Below, piece after piece: positions 1-9,202 of a DNA stretch of 64,000 nucleotides (position 1 is its first letter; the number at the start of each line of letters is the position of its first letter). The notes below the pieces were generated by a model that was not told the DNA's origin, searched no databases, and saw only the letters and a list, made by a program, of their open reading frames with translations. Origin of the DNA: Sphingobium indicum B90A (GTDB lineage Bacteria; Pseudomonadota; Alphaproteobacteria; Sphingomonadales; Sphingomonadaceae); NCBI RefSeq assembly GCF_000264945.2, contig NZ_CP013070.1:744001-808000 (forward strand), read 5' to 3'. Both the position numbers and the translations under genes were made by a program.

Positions 1-1135
1 GGCTGGCGATGCCCCATCTGAAATCGAGCCGCGCGTCCCCAGAAGCCCCTGACCAGCGTTCAAGCGGCGCATCGTGAAGGAGCCTTGCCTTCATGCGTTT
101 CAGCCCATGCTCCCGCTGCTTGAGCAGTTCTATAGCGTGGTGATCAGCCTCAACCGGACCAGTGCCATCTCGGGCGATTGTTACCCACCCCCGAATGAAA
201 TCCCGCGATGACTTGGTGAGGTTGTGGCTAGTCCTGCCAATCAGCCCAAAAAGGTCGTCGAGATCCCAGTCGCCCAACGCCAGGTGATCCAGCTCCGACT
301 TCCAAACTTCGATGCGTGAGCGATAGTCCGCCGCCAATGTGTCCGCATCGGCATGTTTCTTGGCGTTTGGCCGGTCTGCAGCACGAAGGGCCAGCAGGAG
401 GTTATAGAGAAGGCTGGCTCCGTACATGACGCCGGAAAATCGTTCGGCATGTCGGAGGATCGCACGATTGGCGTCTGAGATTGTGTCTTCGCTGACCTGC
501 CAAGGCCAATCCTCCGTGAACGTTTTGCCCTTGCGAGCCAGCTCATTGAGCAGACTTGCGCCTGCATGACTTTCGATGCGGTCCCGCAGAAAGGCGGCTT
601 CGCCTTCAGTTAAGGCAAAACAGGTTTCGACCAAGAAATCTGCGGGCGGCTTTGGCAGGTTCGACGACCAAAGTTTGAGATCGTGGTCCTTCAAGCTCTC
701 CGGTCCATAGGACATGAATGTCGAATGGCTTCCCGCCAATGTTCGGATCCCCAAAGTGTTCAGGCCGGCCCAATAGACGCTTGATGCAAGACGCTTGAGG
801 TTTCGACCCGCGTCTCGACCGATCACCCCGATCGTCTCTCCTCCCCGTAGCAGCGCTTCGCTCAACTGGAATTCCAGATCACGAGCGATTACAATACGTT
901 CTGCCTGTGTAGCCTTGCGCCCCTGTGCCTCCAGATAGATCCACGGGATGAAAAGCATGTAGCGCAACCGCGTCTGGATTGTGCTGGTACCGGGAAAGAG
1001 CAGATCGGCCAGTCCGTCACGAACCGTGCCGAGGCCGAGTTCGTCGCGCGCCTCAGGCTGTTTGAACAGGTCGATCAGGGTTTGAGCGCGGCGACGCTCT
1101 TCGGGGTCAAAATCAATCCAGGCGAGATAAGACAT
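1..1135 (-). CDS. DUF6361-like protein, 3' end outside window
   Basis: An open frame starts at an ATG at 1135 and runs off the left edge, giving at least 378 residues. The N-terminus reads MSYLAWIDFDPEERRRAQ, and further on come DELGLGTVRD and FPGTSTIQTRLRYMLF. I recognise this as the pattern of the DUF6361 family, whose function is unknown to me. No catalytic motif or membrane segment is evident. It lies 60 bp downstream of the AddA-like gene on the same strand, so it is probably the third gene of that operon. The family call rests on remembered sequence pattern; the link to DNA processing or defence is inferred from the neighbours. Confidence 0.75.
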   Translation of the reverse strand, partial: MSYLAWIDFDPEERRRAQTLIDLFKQPEARDELGLGTVRDGLADLLFPGTSTIQTRLRYMLFIPWIYLEAQGRKATQAERIVIARDLEFQLSEALLRGGETIGVIGRDAGRNLKRLASSVYWAGLNTLGIRTLAGSHSTFMSYGPESLKDHDLKLWSSNLPKPPADFLVETCFALTEGEAAFLRDRIESHAGASLLNELARKGKTFTEDWPWQVSEDTISDANRAILRHAERFSGVMYGASLLYNLLLALRAADRPNAKKHADADTLAADYRSRIEVWKSELDHLALGDWDLDDLFGLIGRTSHNLTKSSRDFIRGWVTIARDGTGPVEADHHAIELLKQREHGLKRMKARLLHDAPLERWSGASGDARLDFRWGIAS

Positions 1136-1195
1136 GAATGCTTCTTCGGGAGGTGCTTGGTAGGGCGGGGCAGAGAGGTCAGATCCTCCACCTGT

Positions 1196-4100
1196 TCACG
1201 GCGACGCTCCGACGCTGGATGGTGAGACCTCGATGATCTCCCCCTTGGTCATCAGGACGATCATGCCCCGTTCGGCACCAGTCATGTCGAGATAGGCCTG
1301 TACCTGACCTTTGTAGTGCTCGAGCGACGCGGCATCGGGCGCTACATCGCTCTTCCAATCCACAATCGTACCCGGCTTGCCCTCGGGCGTCAGGGTGAGG
1401 GCGTCAGCAATTCCGGACGTCGCATATTCATGCCCGTCCGTGGTGTGACTCGCAAACACCGGGAATTCGGCTATCAGCTCGCCGCGTACTGCCGCAATCG
1501 GATCAAGTTTGAGTGTCTTGTCGATGCAACTCGCCAGCTCCTCGGCGGATAGGCCCGTCGCAGCATCGCTAACCGCAGTTCGGCCGAACTGAACGATCAA
1601 CTCCTCCGCTCGCTCGGTCAGCGAGCCAAGGTTGTCGAAAGTCTCACCCGTCAGAACCTCTTCCATCAGCTTGTGGAGGATCAGGCCCCGCTCGCGGCTT
1701 CCTTGAATGGCGAGCTGCGGCGCGAGCTTCTGAGGCTGCTGGTCGTCAGAATCGGTCCAGAGATCTGGTTCCTCCGAGACGATGACGGGGCCGGAAGATT
1801 CTTCGCTGCGGCTTGGGGCGAGCCATGTAAGTTGGACCTGCCGTTGCAGGATTTCTTCAGCTTCCGCCGCAAATATCTCTCGCGTCTGAGCATTGCCCGC
1901 TTCCCCTGCTGGCGATGGCACGCGCTCTGGCAGTTCGCCAGGATCGATGGCTGGAAGCTCGGCCAGCGAAAGGTCGAGCAAGCTTATCCATGCCGACTTC
2001 GATGGCGAGACATTGAGGCGAGGAAGAATCAGCAATTGGCGCGCCCGCGTTGCCGCCACGTACCACAGACGTATCCGTTCCCGATCCAGCTCGAGCTTTT
2101 CCGCCTCGATTGCCGCTTCGTGGCCCTCGGGCGGCACGCCGAAGATTGGGCAATAGAATGTGTTCGACTGGCGATCTGTCACCGCGCTGTCGGGACCCAT
2201 GACCCCGGTCATGGTGTTGATCGGAATGACGACAGGCCATTCCAGGCCCTTCGCCGCGTGCATCGTGAAGAGCGAGATGGCTTCCTCTTGCGAGTCGGGA
2301 CGACCTTCGACTGCTCGGGCCTCATCCTCCCACGCCCTCGTCATCGCCTCGGAAAATGACCGCAGGCCGCGCACCGCATAGGCGGTCGCAAGATTGAGGT
2401 AGAGGTCAACATTGGCGAGCGCGCGCTCCGCCTGACCGCGATGACGCTCGACCAGAATGGGCCTGATGCGCAAGACATCAATCGCCTGCGACAGAAGTTC
2501 ATGCGGCGTGGTGCTGTTTGCGCGCCGCGCAAGAGCCTGAAGTTTGACCAGCACCGCCCGAGCCAGATCGTGTGTGATGGCGTCAGCATCGACTGACAGG
2601 CTCAGGCGCGGGATACGGTCGGGCTCGCTCTCATTGCGCGGGAGCGCCCACACAATATCGAGCAATTCTTCATCTGTAAGGCCGACCAACGGCCCCCGAA
2701 GCAGGGCGCCCAGCGCCAATGTGTCGCGACGATCAGCAAGGACACGCGTGACCGCGATCAAATCCTGGATTTCCTGACGGCGGAAGAGTCCTTTGCCGGC
2801 TTGGGTCGCAACCGGGATGCCGCGCCGTTCCAAAGCTTCTTCGTATCGCCATAGTTCGGAGCCTGTCGGCGCGAGCAACGCGATGTCGCCCGGTTGGCAG
2901 AGGCGCGGAGTGCCGGACCGGCGATCGGCAATTTCGTGCCCGCCGATCAGCCGAGCGCAGAGGTCGGCAACAGCTTCGGCCTCACCGTCCCGTTGCTGCT
3001 CCACTTTCGCTTTGCCATCCTCGCCGGCAACTGCGACGTCGAGGGCGGCTACACACACGCCTTCGGCGGGATCGGAGTGGAAGGCATCGAGGGCTGTGAA
3101 GCCCGGCTGACCATCGGCAGAGAGTACGGCTTCGAAGCGCTCGTTGACGAAGGTCAGAATCGAGGCGCACGACCGGAAGTTGGTCGAGATGGAGAGCAAG
3201 CTTTCCTGACTGTGCGCGATGAACGCGTTGCGAGCCTGTACATAAGCGCCGACGTCGGCGCCGCGAAAGCGGTAGATCGCTTGCTTCGGATCACCCACGA
3301 GAAACAGCGCGCCGGGGCGGATTCGGAAATCCGCCCAATCGTCGCCTTCTTGCTGCGGATCACCGCATAACCGCCAGAAGATCTCGGTCTGGAGCGGATC
3401 GGTGTCCTGGAACTCATCGACGAGGACGTGGGCAAAACGCTTGCCAAGCGCCTGGCGTACGGCCTCATGCCTGCGCAACAGGTCGCGCGCGGCATAGATC
3501 AGATCGTCGAAATCGAGCTGTGCGCTGGAACGCTTGTAGTCGCGGTAACGCTCGAGGATTGGAGCGGCTTCGGAGACAAGCGCAGCCAGAACGTGGCCGG
3601 CAATCGCCTGCTGCATCGCAGCCCACGTCGCGCAGCATTTCACGTAGAGATCGTCGGCGGCGACGTTGAGCTGCTCACCATCGGCTTTGGATAAACCGGC
3701 CTGCTTCGCCGCTTCGACCCACTTGCCCTTCTTGCGATAGGCGGCAAATCCACCGGTCTTGGTGCATACGTCCGGATGGGCGCGCGCAACGAGCAACTGG
3801 ACAAGGCCCGCGGGTGATTGGGGTTCGGCGACTGCAGCTACTGCCTCTGCCATCTGTGCGAAGCCTGCCGCATAGCTGGCTGTCTCGGATTCGTGGGCCG
3901 AAGCATTGTCGATGAAGTCGCCCAAAGCCGTGGCCGCCTGTTGGAAATCCGCCATGCGCTGAGCGAACGGGGAGGGTGAAGGCGCCTTGAGCGTTCGCCT
4001 GCTGCGCAAATTGGCCGCGATTTTGTGGAGCAGCTCGACCGTAGCCTTAGGATTGTAGAGCACCATTTCGGCAATGATGCCGCCGTGTTCGCCGGATAGC

Positions 4101-4594
4101 CGCTCTCGCAGCCAGCCATCGACGATTTCGAGAAAGGCAAGATCAGCCAGGTTCCGATCCATGACCGTCGCGCCAGGATCGATATCTGCCTCAGCCGGGT
4201 AGGGCTTGATGAGGCGCTGGCAGAAGCCGTGAATCGTCGAGCAGGTGACTTCGTCGATCGCCGCGCTCGCGGTGACGAGATTGCTGCGCTGGGTATCGCT
4301 GAGGCCATCGGGAAGCGCGACTTTCAGCTCTGGCGCGATCCGGCCTTCGCTCAACTCGGCGACAAACTCCCTGACCCGCGACACCAATTCGCTTGCCGCC
4401 AGTTCGGTAAATGTCACCGCAGCGATGGCGCGCGGAGAGGTTCCCTCCGCGAGCATTACGGCGATACGCCCCGCCATTACCGCGGTTTTTCCCGAGCCAG
4501 CGCCGGCCTCGACAAGGATCGAGCGGGTATGCCGACCAATTGCATCGAAGCGGGCACCGTCGTCCTTCAGTTGCGCAGACATGGTCGTCATCAT
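1196..4594 (-). CDS. AddA-like UvrD-family helicase with C-terminal PD-(D/E)XK nuclease
   Basis: This is a superfamily 1 helicase fused to a nuclease, likely an ATP-driven DNA unwinding and end-degrading enzyme. Walker A is AGAGSGKT near residue 30. Walker B is VLVDEFQDTD near 390. Later helicase motifs are GDPKQAIYRFRG, STNFRS, MHAAKGLEW and YVAATRAR. The C-terminal nuclease shows a histidine in RGLILHKLMEE, GIADAL, the DxK core in IVDWKSD and QVQAYL. The frame opens at a GTG at 4606, but the ATG at 4594 overlaps the AddB stop as ATGA and has GGAGG just upstream, so I chose it. At 1132 residues it is a full-length AddA-type protein. It lies in an accessory island with DUF6361, so it is probably not the housekeeping addA. 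Confidence 0.88.
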   Translation of the reverse strand: MMTTMSAQLKDDGARFDAIGRHTRSILVEAGAGSGKTAVMAGRIAVMLAEGTSPRAIAAVTFTELAASELVSRVREFVAELSEGRIAPELKVALPDGLSDTQRSNLVTASAAIDEVTCSTIHGFCQRLIKPYPAEADIDPGATVMDRNLADLAFLEIVDGWLRERLSGEHGGIIAEMVLYNPKATVELLHKIAANLRSRRTLKAPSPSPFAQRMADFQQAATALGDFIDNASAHESETASYAAGFAQMAEAVAAVAEPQSPAGLVQLLVARAHPDVCTKTGGFAAYRKKGKWVEAAKQAGLSKADGEQLNVAADDLYVKCCATWAAMQQAIAGHVLAALVSEAAPILERYRDYKRSSAQLDFDDLIYAARDLLRRHEAVRQALGKRFAHVLVDEFQDTDPLQTEIFWRLCGDPQQEGDDWADFRIRPGALFLVGDPKQAIYRFRGADVGAYVQARNAFIAHSQESLLSISTNFRSCASILTFVNERFEAVLSADGQPGFTALDAFHSDPAEGVCVAALDVAVAGEDGKAKVEQQRDGEAEAVADLCARLIGGHEIADRRSGTPRLCQPGDIALLAPTGSELWRYEEALERRGIPVATQAGKGLFRRQEIQDLIAVTRVLADRRDTLALGALLRGPLVGLTDEELLDIVWALPRNESEPDRIPRLSLSVDADAITHDLARAVLVKLQALARRANSTTPHELLSQAIDVLRIRPILVERHRGQAERALANVDLYLNLATAYAVRGLRSFSEAMTRAWEDEARAVEGRPDSQEEAISLFTMHAAKGLEWPVVIPINTMTGVMGPDSAVTDRQSNTFYCPIFGVPPEGHEAAIEAEKLELDRERIRLWYVAATRARQLLILPRLNVSPSKSAWISLLDLSLAELPAIDPGELPERVPSPAGEAGNAQTREIFAAEAEEILQRQVQLTWLAPSRSEESSGPVIVSEEPDLWTDSDDQQPQKLAPQLAIQGSRERGLILHKLMEEVLTGETFDNLGSLTERAEELIVQFGRTAVSDAATGLSAEELASCIDKTLKLDPIAAVRGELIAEFPVFASHTTDGHEYATSGIADALTLTPEGKPGTIVDWKSDVAPDAASLEHYKGQVQAYLDMTGAERGMIVLMTKGEIIEVSPSSVGASP

Positions 4595-7248
4595 TCCGCC
4601 TCCCACACCTGAGCCGCATCGCCGAGCATTGCTGCCGCGATTGGACGCTTGCGTTTGCAGTAGGTTGGGCCGGCGTTTGCGGGCAACGCGAAGGCGAGAT
4701 CGTCGTAATCATCGCCGGTATCGGGGCCGGGGATCGCCAGCCCGGATTGCAGGTTCGACCGGGCAGCAACGAGGTAGCCGGTGACCTCGGACAGGACGGC
4801 GTCGGGATCGTCGAGCTGGAGGTCCAGGTTCTCCCGAGGATACAACAGCGACGCGGTTATGCTCACATCCTCGCCGAGCAAGGATTTCACTGCGAAGCCA
4901 TAGAGACAGCGTTGAAGCTCCTTGCCCCCGTTGAGGCGAATGGCCGACCGTGGAGCGCGTCCGGTCTTATAGTCTCGCACAATGGCGCGCTTGCCATCGT
5001 CAAGAATGTCGAGGCGGTCGATGTACCCCTTGATAGCAAAGCCTGCGCCGGGAATTTCGACCCTGGTGCTCGGATCCCAGGGAATGGCCCCGTCCGATTT
5101 GGCAGTAGAACCACCGAACGGCACCTCGGCAAAACTTTGCGCTCCCACCAGTTCCTGATTGCCATAGGTCAGGGCATTGCTTGCCGTCATTCGAGCGTCT
5201 GAGAGCGTGCGCGTCCAGATGATCGCCGGCGGCACCGGACGTTCACTTTCCCAATCGGCCGCCACTCGGGCTGCGGCATTTTCGACCAATTCGTCGACAA
5301 CTTGCGCCGTTGCGCTGCCGAGCCCGCCGGCGGCCTCGATGCTCTGGAGGGCGATGTCGAGCACCATGTGGACAAGGTCGCCCATTTCCAGCGGATCGAG
5401 CACCAACGGTTCGGCCCCGGCGTCAGGGGCGCTCCAGTGGAGTCCATAAACCCAGACAAAGCCGAGAGGGTTGCGGAGCAGGCGTCGCAGCGAACTGGCT
5501 GACTGCGTGCGATCGAGAACGGCCTGGATCAGGGGATGGTCTGGCCTCACCTTGCCATCGTGAGCGGTAATCTCCTCCCGCTTCCAATCCCGCCAGCAGG
5601 CCAAGGCGCTGACCGCTTGGGGATAGCCGCGAAACTCTTCCGTTCTGGCCATCAACCGATCGGTTTCGCTGAAAGCATGAAGCGGAACCGCATTGCGACG
5701 AAGATACATCTCGGTGCCAAGTCCGGAGAGCAGCGGACTACGTCCGAGGAGCCGGCCGTCGCTGTCGCGGCGGGCACGAGAAAGTACGAGCTGGCCAGAT
5801 GTCGTCGCCATAATAGTCTCGAAATCGCGCCTATCCGCCTGGTTGATCGGAAGTGGATCGAGCACATGGGTTGGGATGATGTGATCGGGGATCAAGCGGT
5901 CTTCAGAAATGCCACGCGGCCAACGCGAGGAATTCAGGCCAATCAGCCGGACAAACCGGCGCGGTGAGGCGGCAAGGGCACTTGCTGGCATCCACGTAAC
6001 CGAGACGCAGGAGTCGAGGCCGTCATCCTGCTTCAGGTTTTCCAGCGAAGTGTCGATCGATGCGGCCGGGCCGGCCATGAGTGCCTTGCGCCAAATCGCG
6101 AGCGCGCGGCCTGAAAGAAAGGCCGGGCCGATTTCATCGGCAGCGTCGGGTCCTTTCGCGAGCAGTTCGATCGCGAACTTCAGAGCGGGTGAATGGTCGC
6201 TTCCATCCGGCCAATCTTCGGCTTCGAGACCCGACAACAGCCGGTTCCACGCAGCTGACGTCGCCATCGGTGCATCGGTTGGCAAGACGCGCAGCCACCC
6301 TTCCGGCAGGACTGAAAGTGCGGGGCCATCCGAGCAGAGTGCGGCGAGGCGGCGGATACGGGTCTGCGACAGGCCGCGAACGAGAATGTCGGCCAATGCC
6401 GCAGCGGCCTGACCATCGCGGGTCGTGACTGTCCGAACGCCATGGACAAAGTGCAGGTCGATGTTCGCATCGGACCGCAGCGCCAGGAAATGATCGTCAT
6501 ATTCGGCAGTCGACGCCGCTGCGATTGCGATTTCGTGCGGGGCGACATCGCCGGATGCCAGAAGGGATCGTACCCAGCGCAACGCCTCGATAGCCTCGTG
6601 GAGACCCGAGGCGGCGCTTGCGACGCTGACCTCGGGATGCTGGGCCGCAGCTTCGACTACCTTTATCGCGGATCCCACCAACCAGGCCGGAATCCGGCGC
6701 GGCCCGGCACTCCACGTCACCGGAATCTCGGTCGCGAGCTCGATCAGCAATGGGCGCCAGCACGGCGATAGCTCGGTCAATCCCTCAACGGTCAGGGCGC
6801 CGAGCACCTTCTGAGAATGATGAATCCGGCTCCGCGCGCAGGCGACGATATCCATCGGCCTGAGCATTCCCGCGGGAAGTTCGGCCAGAACAGCAGCTTC
6901 GAGGTGGGCCAGCGCCTCTAGCCTGGGATGGCCTCCTGCGCCTGCGGAGAGGTCGATCCCAGCCCGCCAAACCTTGTGAAGAGTGTCGGCCGCAGCGTTG
7001 ACCATACCGGGGAGTGATTTGATGTTTTCCAACTCACCGAGCGGCGTATTGGGAAGCACTGACTGCAACGTCGAACGAAGCGTTTCGTCGTCAATCGGCT
7101 TGATGAAGCCTCCGGCCAACCGCACCGCTGCCTGCTCGAAGGACATGATCTGGGTGCCATGATGCCGATAGCGTGCAGCATGCAGCCGCTCGCAGCGCAT
7201 GGCATGTCTTCCGTGGCACACAATAGTTGAGCGACAAGCAGCATTCAC
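4591..7248 (-). CDS. AddB-like PD-(D/E)XK nuclease subunit
   Basis: This 885-residue protein is the likely partner of the AddA-like helicase. I see no Walker A motif. The middle part resembles the inactivated helicase half of AddB (SRWPRGISEDRLIPDHIIP, ETIMATTSGQLVLSRARRDSDG without a full ATPase set). The last third is a RecB-type nuclease: GDLVHMVLD with its histidine, GYIDRLDIL, the DxK core in IVRDYKTGR, and a QRCLYGF motif. The four-cysteine iron-sulfur signature of many AddB proteins is not evident. The start is a GTG at 7248 preceded by AAGGAAA at a 6-nt spacing. The stop overlaps the AddA start by 4 bp, implying translational coupling. It is divergent from the operon starting at 7506. 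Confidence 0.82.
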   Translation of the reverse strand: MNAACRSTIVCHGRHAMRCERLHAARYRHHGTQIMSFEQAAVRLAGGFIKPIDDETLRSTLQSVLPNTPLGELENIKSLPGMVNAAADTLHKVWRAGIDLSAGAGGHPRLEALAHLEAAVLAELPAGMLRPMDIVACARSRIHHSQKVLGALTVEGLTELSPCWRPLLIELATEIPVTWSAGPRRIPAWLVGSAIKVVEAAAQHPEVSVASAASGLHEAIEALRWVRSLLASGDVAPHEIAIAAASTAEYDDHFLALRSDANIDLHFVHGVRTVTTRDGQAAAALADILVRGLSQTRIRRLAALCSDGPALSVLPEGWLRVLPTDAPMATSAAWNRLLSGLEAEDWPDGSDHSPALKFAIELLAKGPDAADEIGPAFLSGRALAIWRKALMAGPAASIDTSLENLKQDDGLDSCVSVTWMPASALAASPRRFVRLIGLNSSRWPRGISEDRLIPDHIIPTHVLDPLPINQADRRDFETIMATTSGQLVLSRARRDSDGRLLGRSPLLSGLGTEMYLRRNAVPLHAFSETDRLMARTEEFRGYPQAVSALACWRDWKREEITAHDGKVRPDHPLIQAVLDRTQSASSLRRLLRNPLGFVWVYGLHWSAPDAGAEPLVLDPLEMGDLVHMVLDIALQSIEAAGGLGSATAQVVDELVENAAARVAADWESERPVPPAIIWTRTLSDARMTASNALTYGNQELVGAQSFAEVPFGGSTAKSDGAIPWDPSTRVEIPGAGFAIKGYIDRLDILDDGKRAIVRDYKTGRAPRSAIRLNGGKELQRCLYGFAVKSLLGEDVSITASLLYPRENLDLQLDDPDAVLSEVTGYLVAARSNLQSGLAIPGPDTGDDYDDLAFALPANAGPTYCKRKRPIAAAMLGDAAQVWEAE

Positions 7249-7443
7249 AATCGATTTCCTTCTGACAAGCAGTCAGCAAACTAAATGATCTTGCTACGCC
7301 GACTTGGCGCGCAGAATCGTGAATCTTGTGATTATTGGCAGCCCCCTACGAGTACCGCTCATACAAGCCTTTTGATGATCGGATGCAAGGTGCCCGAACG
7401 GCATTTTGATCAGATTCAAGCTTGCTGCGACCGGTTCTGTCGT

Positions 7444-7456
7444 GGAGACTGTCTCC
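7444..7456. promoter_or_regulatory. Short palindrome in the divergent intergenic region, possible operator
   Basis: The 257-bp gap between the two divergent operons (7249-7505) must hold both promoters. The clearest element is GGAGAC-T-GTCTCC, a 6-bp inverted repeat ending 50 bp before the ATG at 7506. It could be an operator for the WYL regulator encoded downstream, but a repeat this short can arise by chance. I could not assign convincing -35/-10 boxes. Confidence 0.25.
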
Positions 7457-7505
7457 AAGGTCCGACCGGAAGTCCGGATTCGGCCGAGGGGCGGCGGGGG
7501 TATTC

Positions 7506-8189
7506 ATGGGATTGTTCAACCGGATCTTTGCCGGACAAAAGATCGACGAATGGGCGTCCGATTACACCCTCGTCGCTGCGAGAACGCTCAATCAGGTTGC
7601 GGCGGATCTGATCGTGTCTGCCGAAGATGAGATCGCCAAGGTCGGCCTGAAAGACGGGTTGTTCAGCCAGGCCACCTTCATCCAAGAGCGTATCGCGCCA
7701 ATGGTGCGATCCGTGGCGGAACCCGTCGCCATCGAGATCCTCGACGAGGCAAACGCGGCTCTCCTTGAACTGGTTGAGGAGCAGGCCGTTTGGGTGCGGG
7801 GGCCAGAGCATGCGGAGGAACCGGAAGGTGTCTTCGAGGGGGCAAGGGATGTCGCCGCAGCCGCGGTTCCGTTGGCCGCGGGGGCGGCTACCGCTGCTGC
7901 CCTTCCATTCGCAGCGGTGACGACCACGACGGCCTGGCTCGGGCTGGTGACCACCACAGCTATAAGTTGGCCGGTGGTGCTGGGTGGCGGTGCCCTTGCC
8001 GGATTGGGTCTTGCTACCGGCGTGTTCAACACAGCTAAGATACGCGATCGCACGTTGGTCCGTCTGCGAAAACGGGTGCGAGGTTTCATCGTCGCCTCGC
8101 TGATCGACGGAAGCGAACAGTCTCCTGCAATCCTGCAGCAACTCGCGACCGAATTTAACCGAGCCGCCAAGCGGGCGAAGTCCCTATGA
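7506..8189 (+). CDS. Membrane-hairpin protein of unknown family
   Basis: I do not recognise this 227-residue protein. The N-terminal half (about 1-110) is soluble and mostly helical. A long Ala/Thr/Gly-rich hydrophobic stretch follows at about 114-175, probably two transmembrane helices in a hairpin. A basic segment (RTLVRLRKRVRGF) and a soluble tail complete it. A soluble helical domain with a late hydrophobic hairpin is a layout shared by some membrane-inserting effectors, but that is speculation. The frame opens earlier at 7422; the ATG at 7506 has a G-rich upstream stretch and begins the conserved-looking MGLFNRIFAG. It is the first gene of the plus-strand operon and overlaps the next gene by 4 bp. 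Confidence 0.72.
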   Translation: MGLFNRIFAGQKIDEWASDYTLVAARTLNQVAADLIVSAEDEIAKVGLKDGLFSQATFIQERIAPMVRSVAEPVAIEILDEANAALLELVEEQAVWVRGPEHAEEPEGVFEGARDVAAAAVPLAAGAATAAALPFAAVTTTTAWLGLVTTTAISWPVVLGGGALAGLGLATGVFNTAKIRDRTLVRLRKRVRGFIVASLIDGSEQSPAILQQLATEFNRAAKRAKSL

Positions 8190-9202
8190 TTGGCTCGCTT
8201 GCGAACACGCTGCTGCGCGAGATTCCCGGTCACCTTCTGACCGGCGTTGCCTCGGGCGAATACCGCGTCTCGGGCTCCATCATCCAGTCCGTCACCTCGG
8301 GAAGGATCGTCGGGCATTTGCAAGAGACCTCGGCGCTCTCTTCGTTGCTGAGTTCCGGCCCCCTGGGGTTGCCCCAGTTGGCGCTCGAGGCCGTGAGCGT
8401 CGTCCAGAACGAACAGATCAAAGCCGCGGTCGCGGTGGTCCAGTCGCTCCAGGTAGCCAACCTCGCATTGAGCGGCATATCGATTGGGGTGTCGATTGCG
8501 GGAACCGCCCTGCTTGCCCGCCGGATCGCGCGCGTTGAGCAGAAGGTCGATGCCATCCTTCCCGGACTAGCAGCGATTGCACGAGGGATTGAGGGTTTGC
8601 GAACCGAGCGAATTGCGGAAGATTTTACACGCCTTCGCACTCTGGCCGACCAGGTCGAGGAAGCATGGCTTCCATCCGCCACCCACACCGAATGGACGGC
8701 TATTGCCCGCGATTCCCATTTCCTCGCAGACAGCTTCGAACGCCGTGCCCGTGACCTTGACGATGCCAGTGATCGTCTTTGTGGCGAACCCTTCGTGGAT
8801 GCCTATGCATTGGCTTCGGGACTGCGCATTACCGCGAGGTTGGCCGCAGGCCAGGATGACATGGCGCGTCAGGCCGCTACGGCTCGTACCCACACGCTTC
8901 TGGCGCTTGGCGAGCCCGTGCGCCTTGGCCGGTTGGTTCTCGCAGCTTCGCCAGACAATGACCTGGCGGCAACGCCGCAGTGGCAAGAGCGAATGGATCA
9001 GCGAACCGAAGACTTTCGCACCATCGTTAAATCAGCGCGCGAACGCGAACTCGCCGCGGCCGCCAGCGCGGAGACGCTGGAAGAATTGGCAAGGCAGGAG
9101 ATCTCCGGACGCGACTGGCTGGAAGCCTCGCGATCCGAGGACAGCAGCCCTCTGCTATTCCTGCCGGTTGGGCCCTTCGAACTGCAAGGGGAAACGCCGT
9201 GA
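8186..9202 (+). CDS. Membrane-anchored helical protein of unknown family
   Basis: I do not recognise the family of this 338-residue protein. The first 85 residues are mixed and include SGRIVGHLQET. One glycine-rich hydrophobic segment at about 92-112 could be a transmembrane helix, followed by a basic end (ARRIARVEQK) and a long, charged, helical region that looks cytoplasmic. The last 60 residues are rich in Glu, Arg and Ala and may form a coiled coil. Its ATG overlaps the previous stop, and its stop overlaps the start of the WYL gene, so the three are translationally coupled. Together with the preceding gene it may form a membrane complex; that is inference from the overlap and shared membrane character. 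Confidence 0.72.
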   Translation: MIGSLANTLLREIPGHLLTGVASGEYRVSGSIIQSVTSGRIVGHLQETSALSSLLSSGPLGLPQLALEAVSVVQNEQIKAAVAVVQSLQVANLALSGISIGVSIAGTALLARRIARVEQKVDAILPGLAAIARGIEGLRTERIAEDFTRLRTLADQVEEAWLPSATHTEWTAIARDSHFLADSFERRARDLDDASDRLCGEPFVDAYALASGLRITARLAAGQDDMARQAATARTHTLLALGEPVRLGRLVLAASPDNDLAATPQWQERMDQRTEDFRTIVKSARERELAAAASAETLEELARQEISGRDWLEASRSEDSSPLLFLPVGPFELQGETP

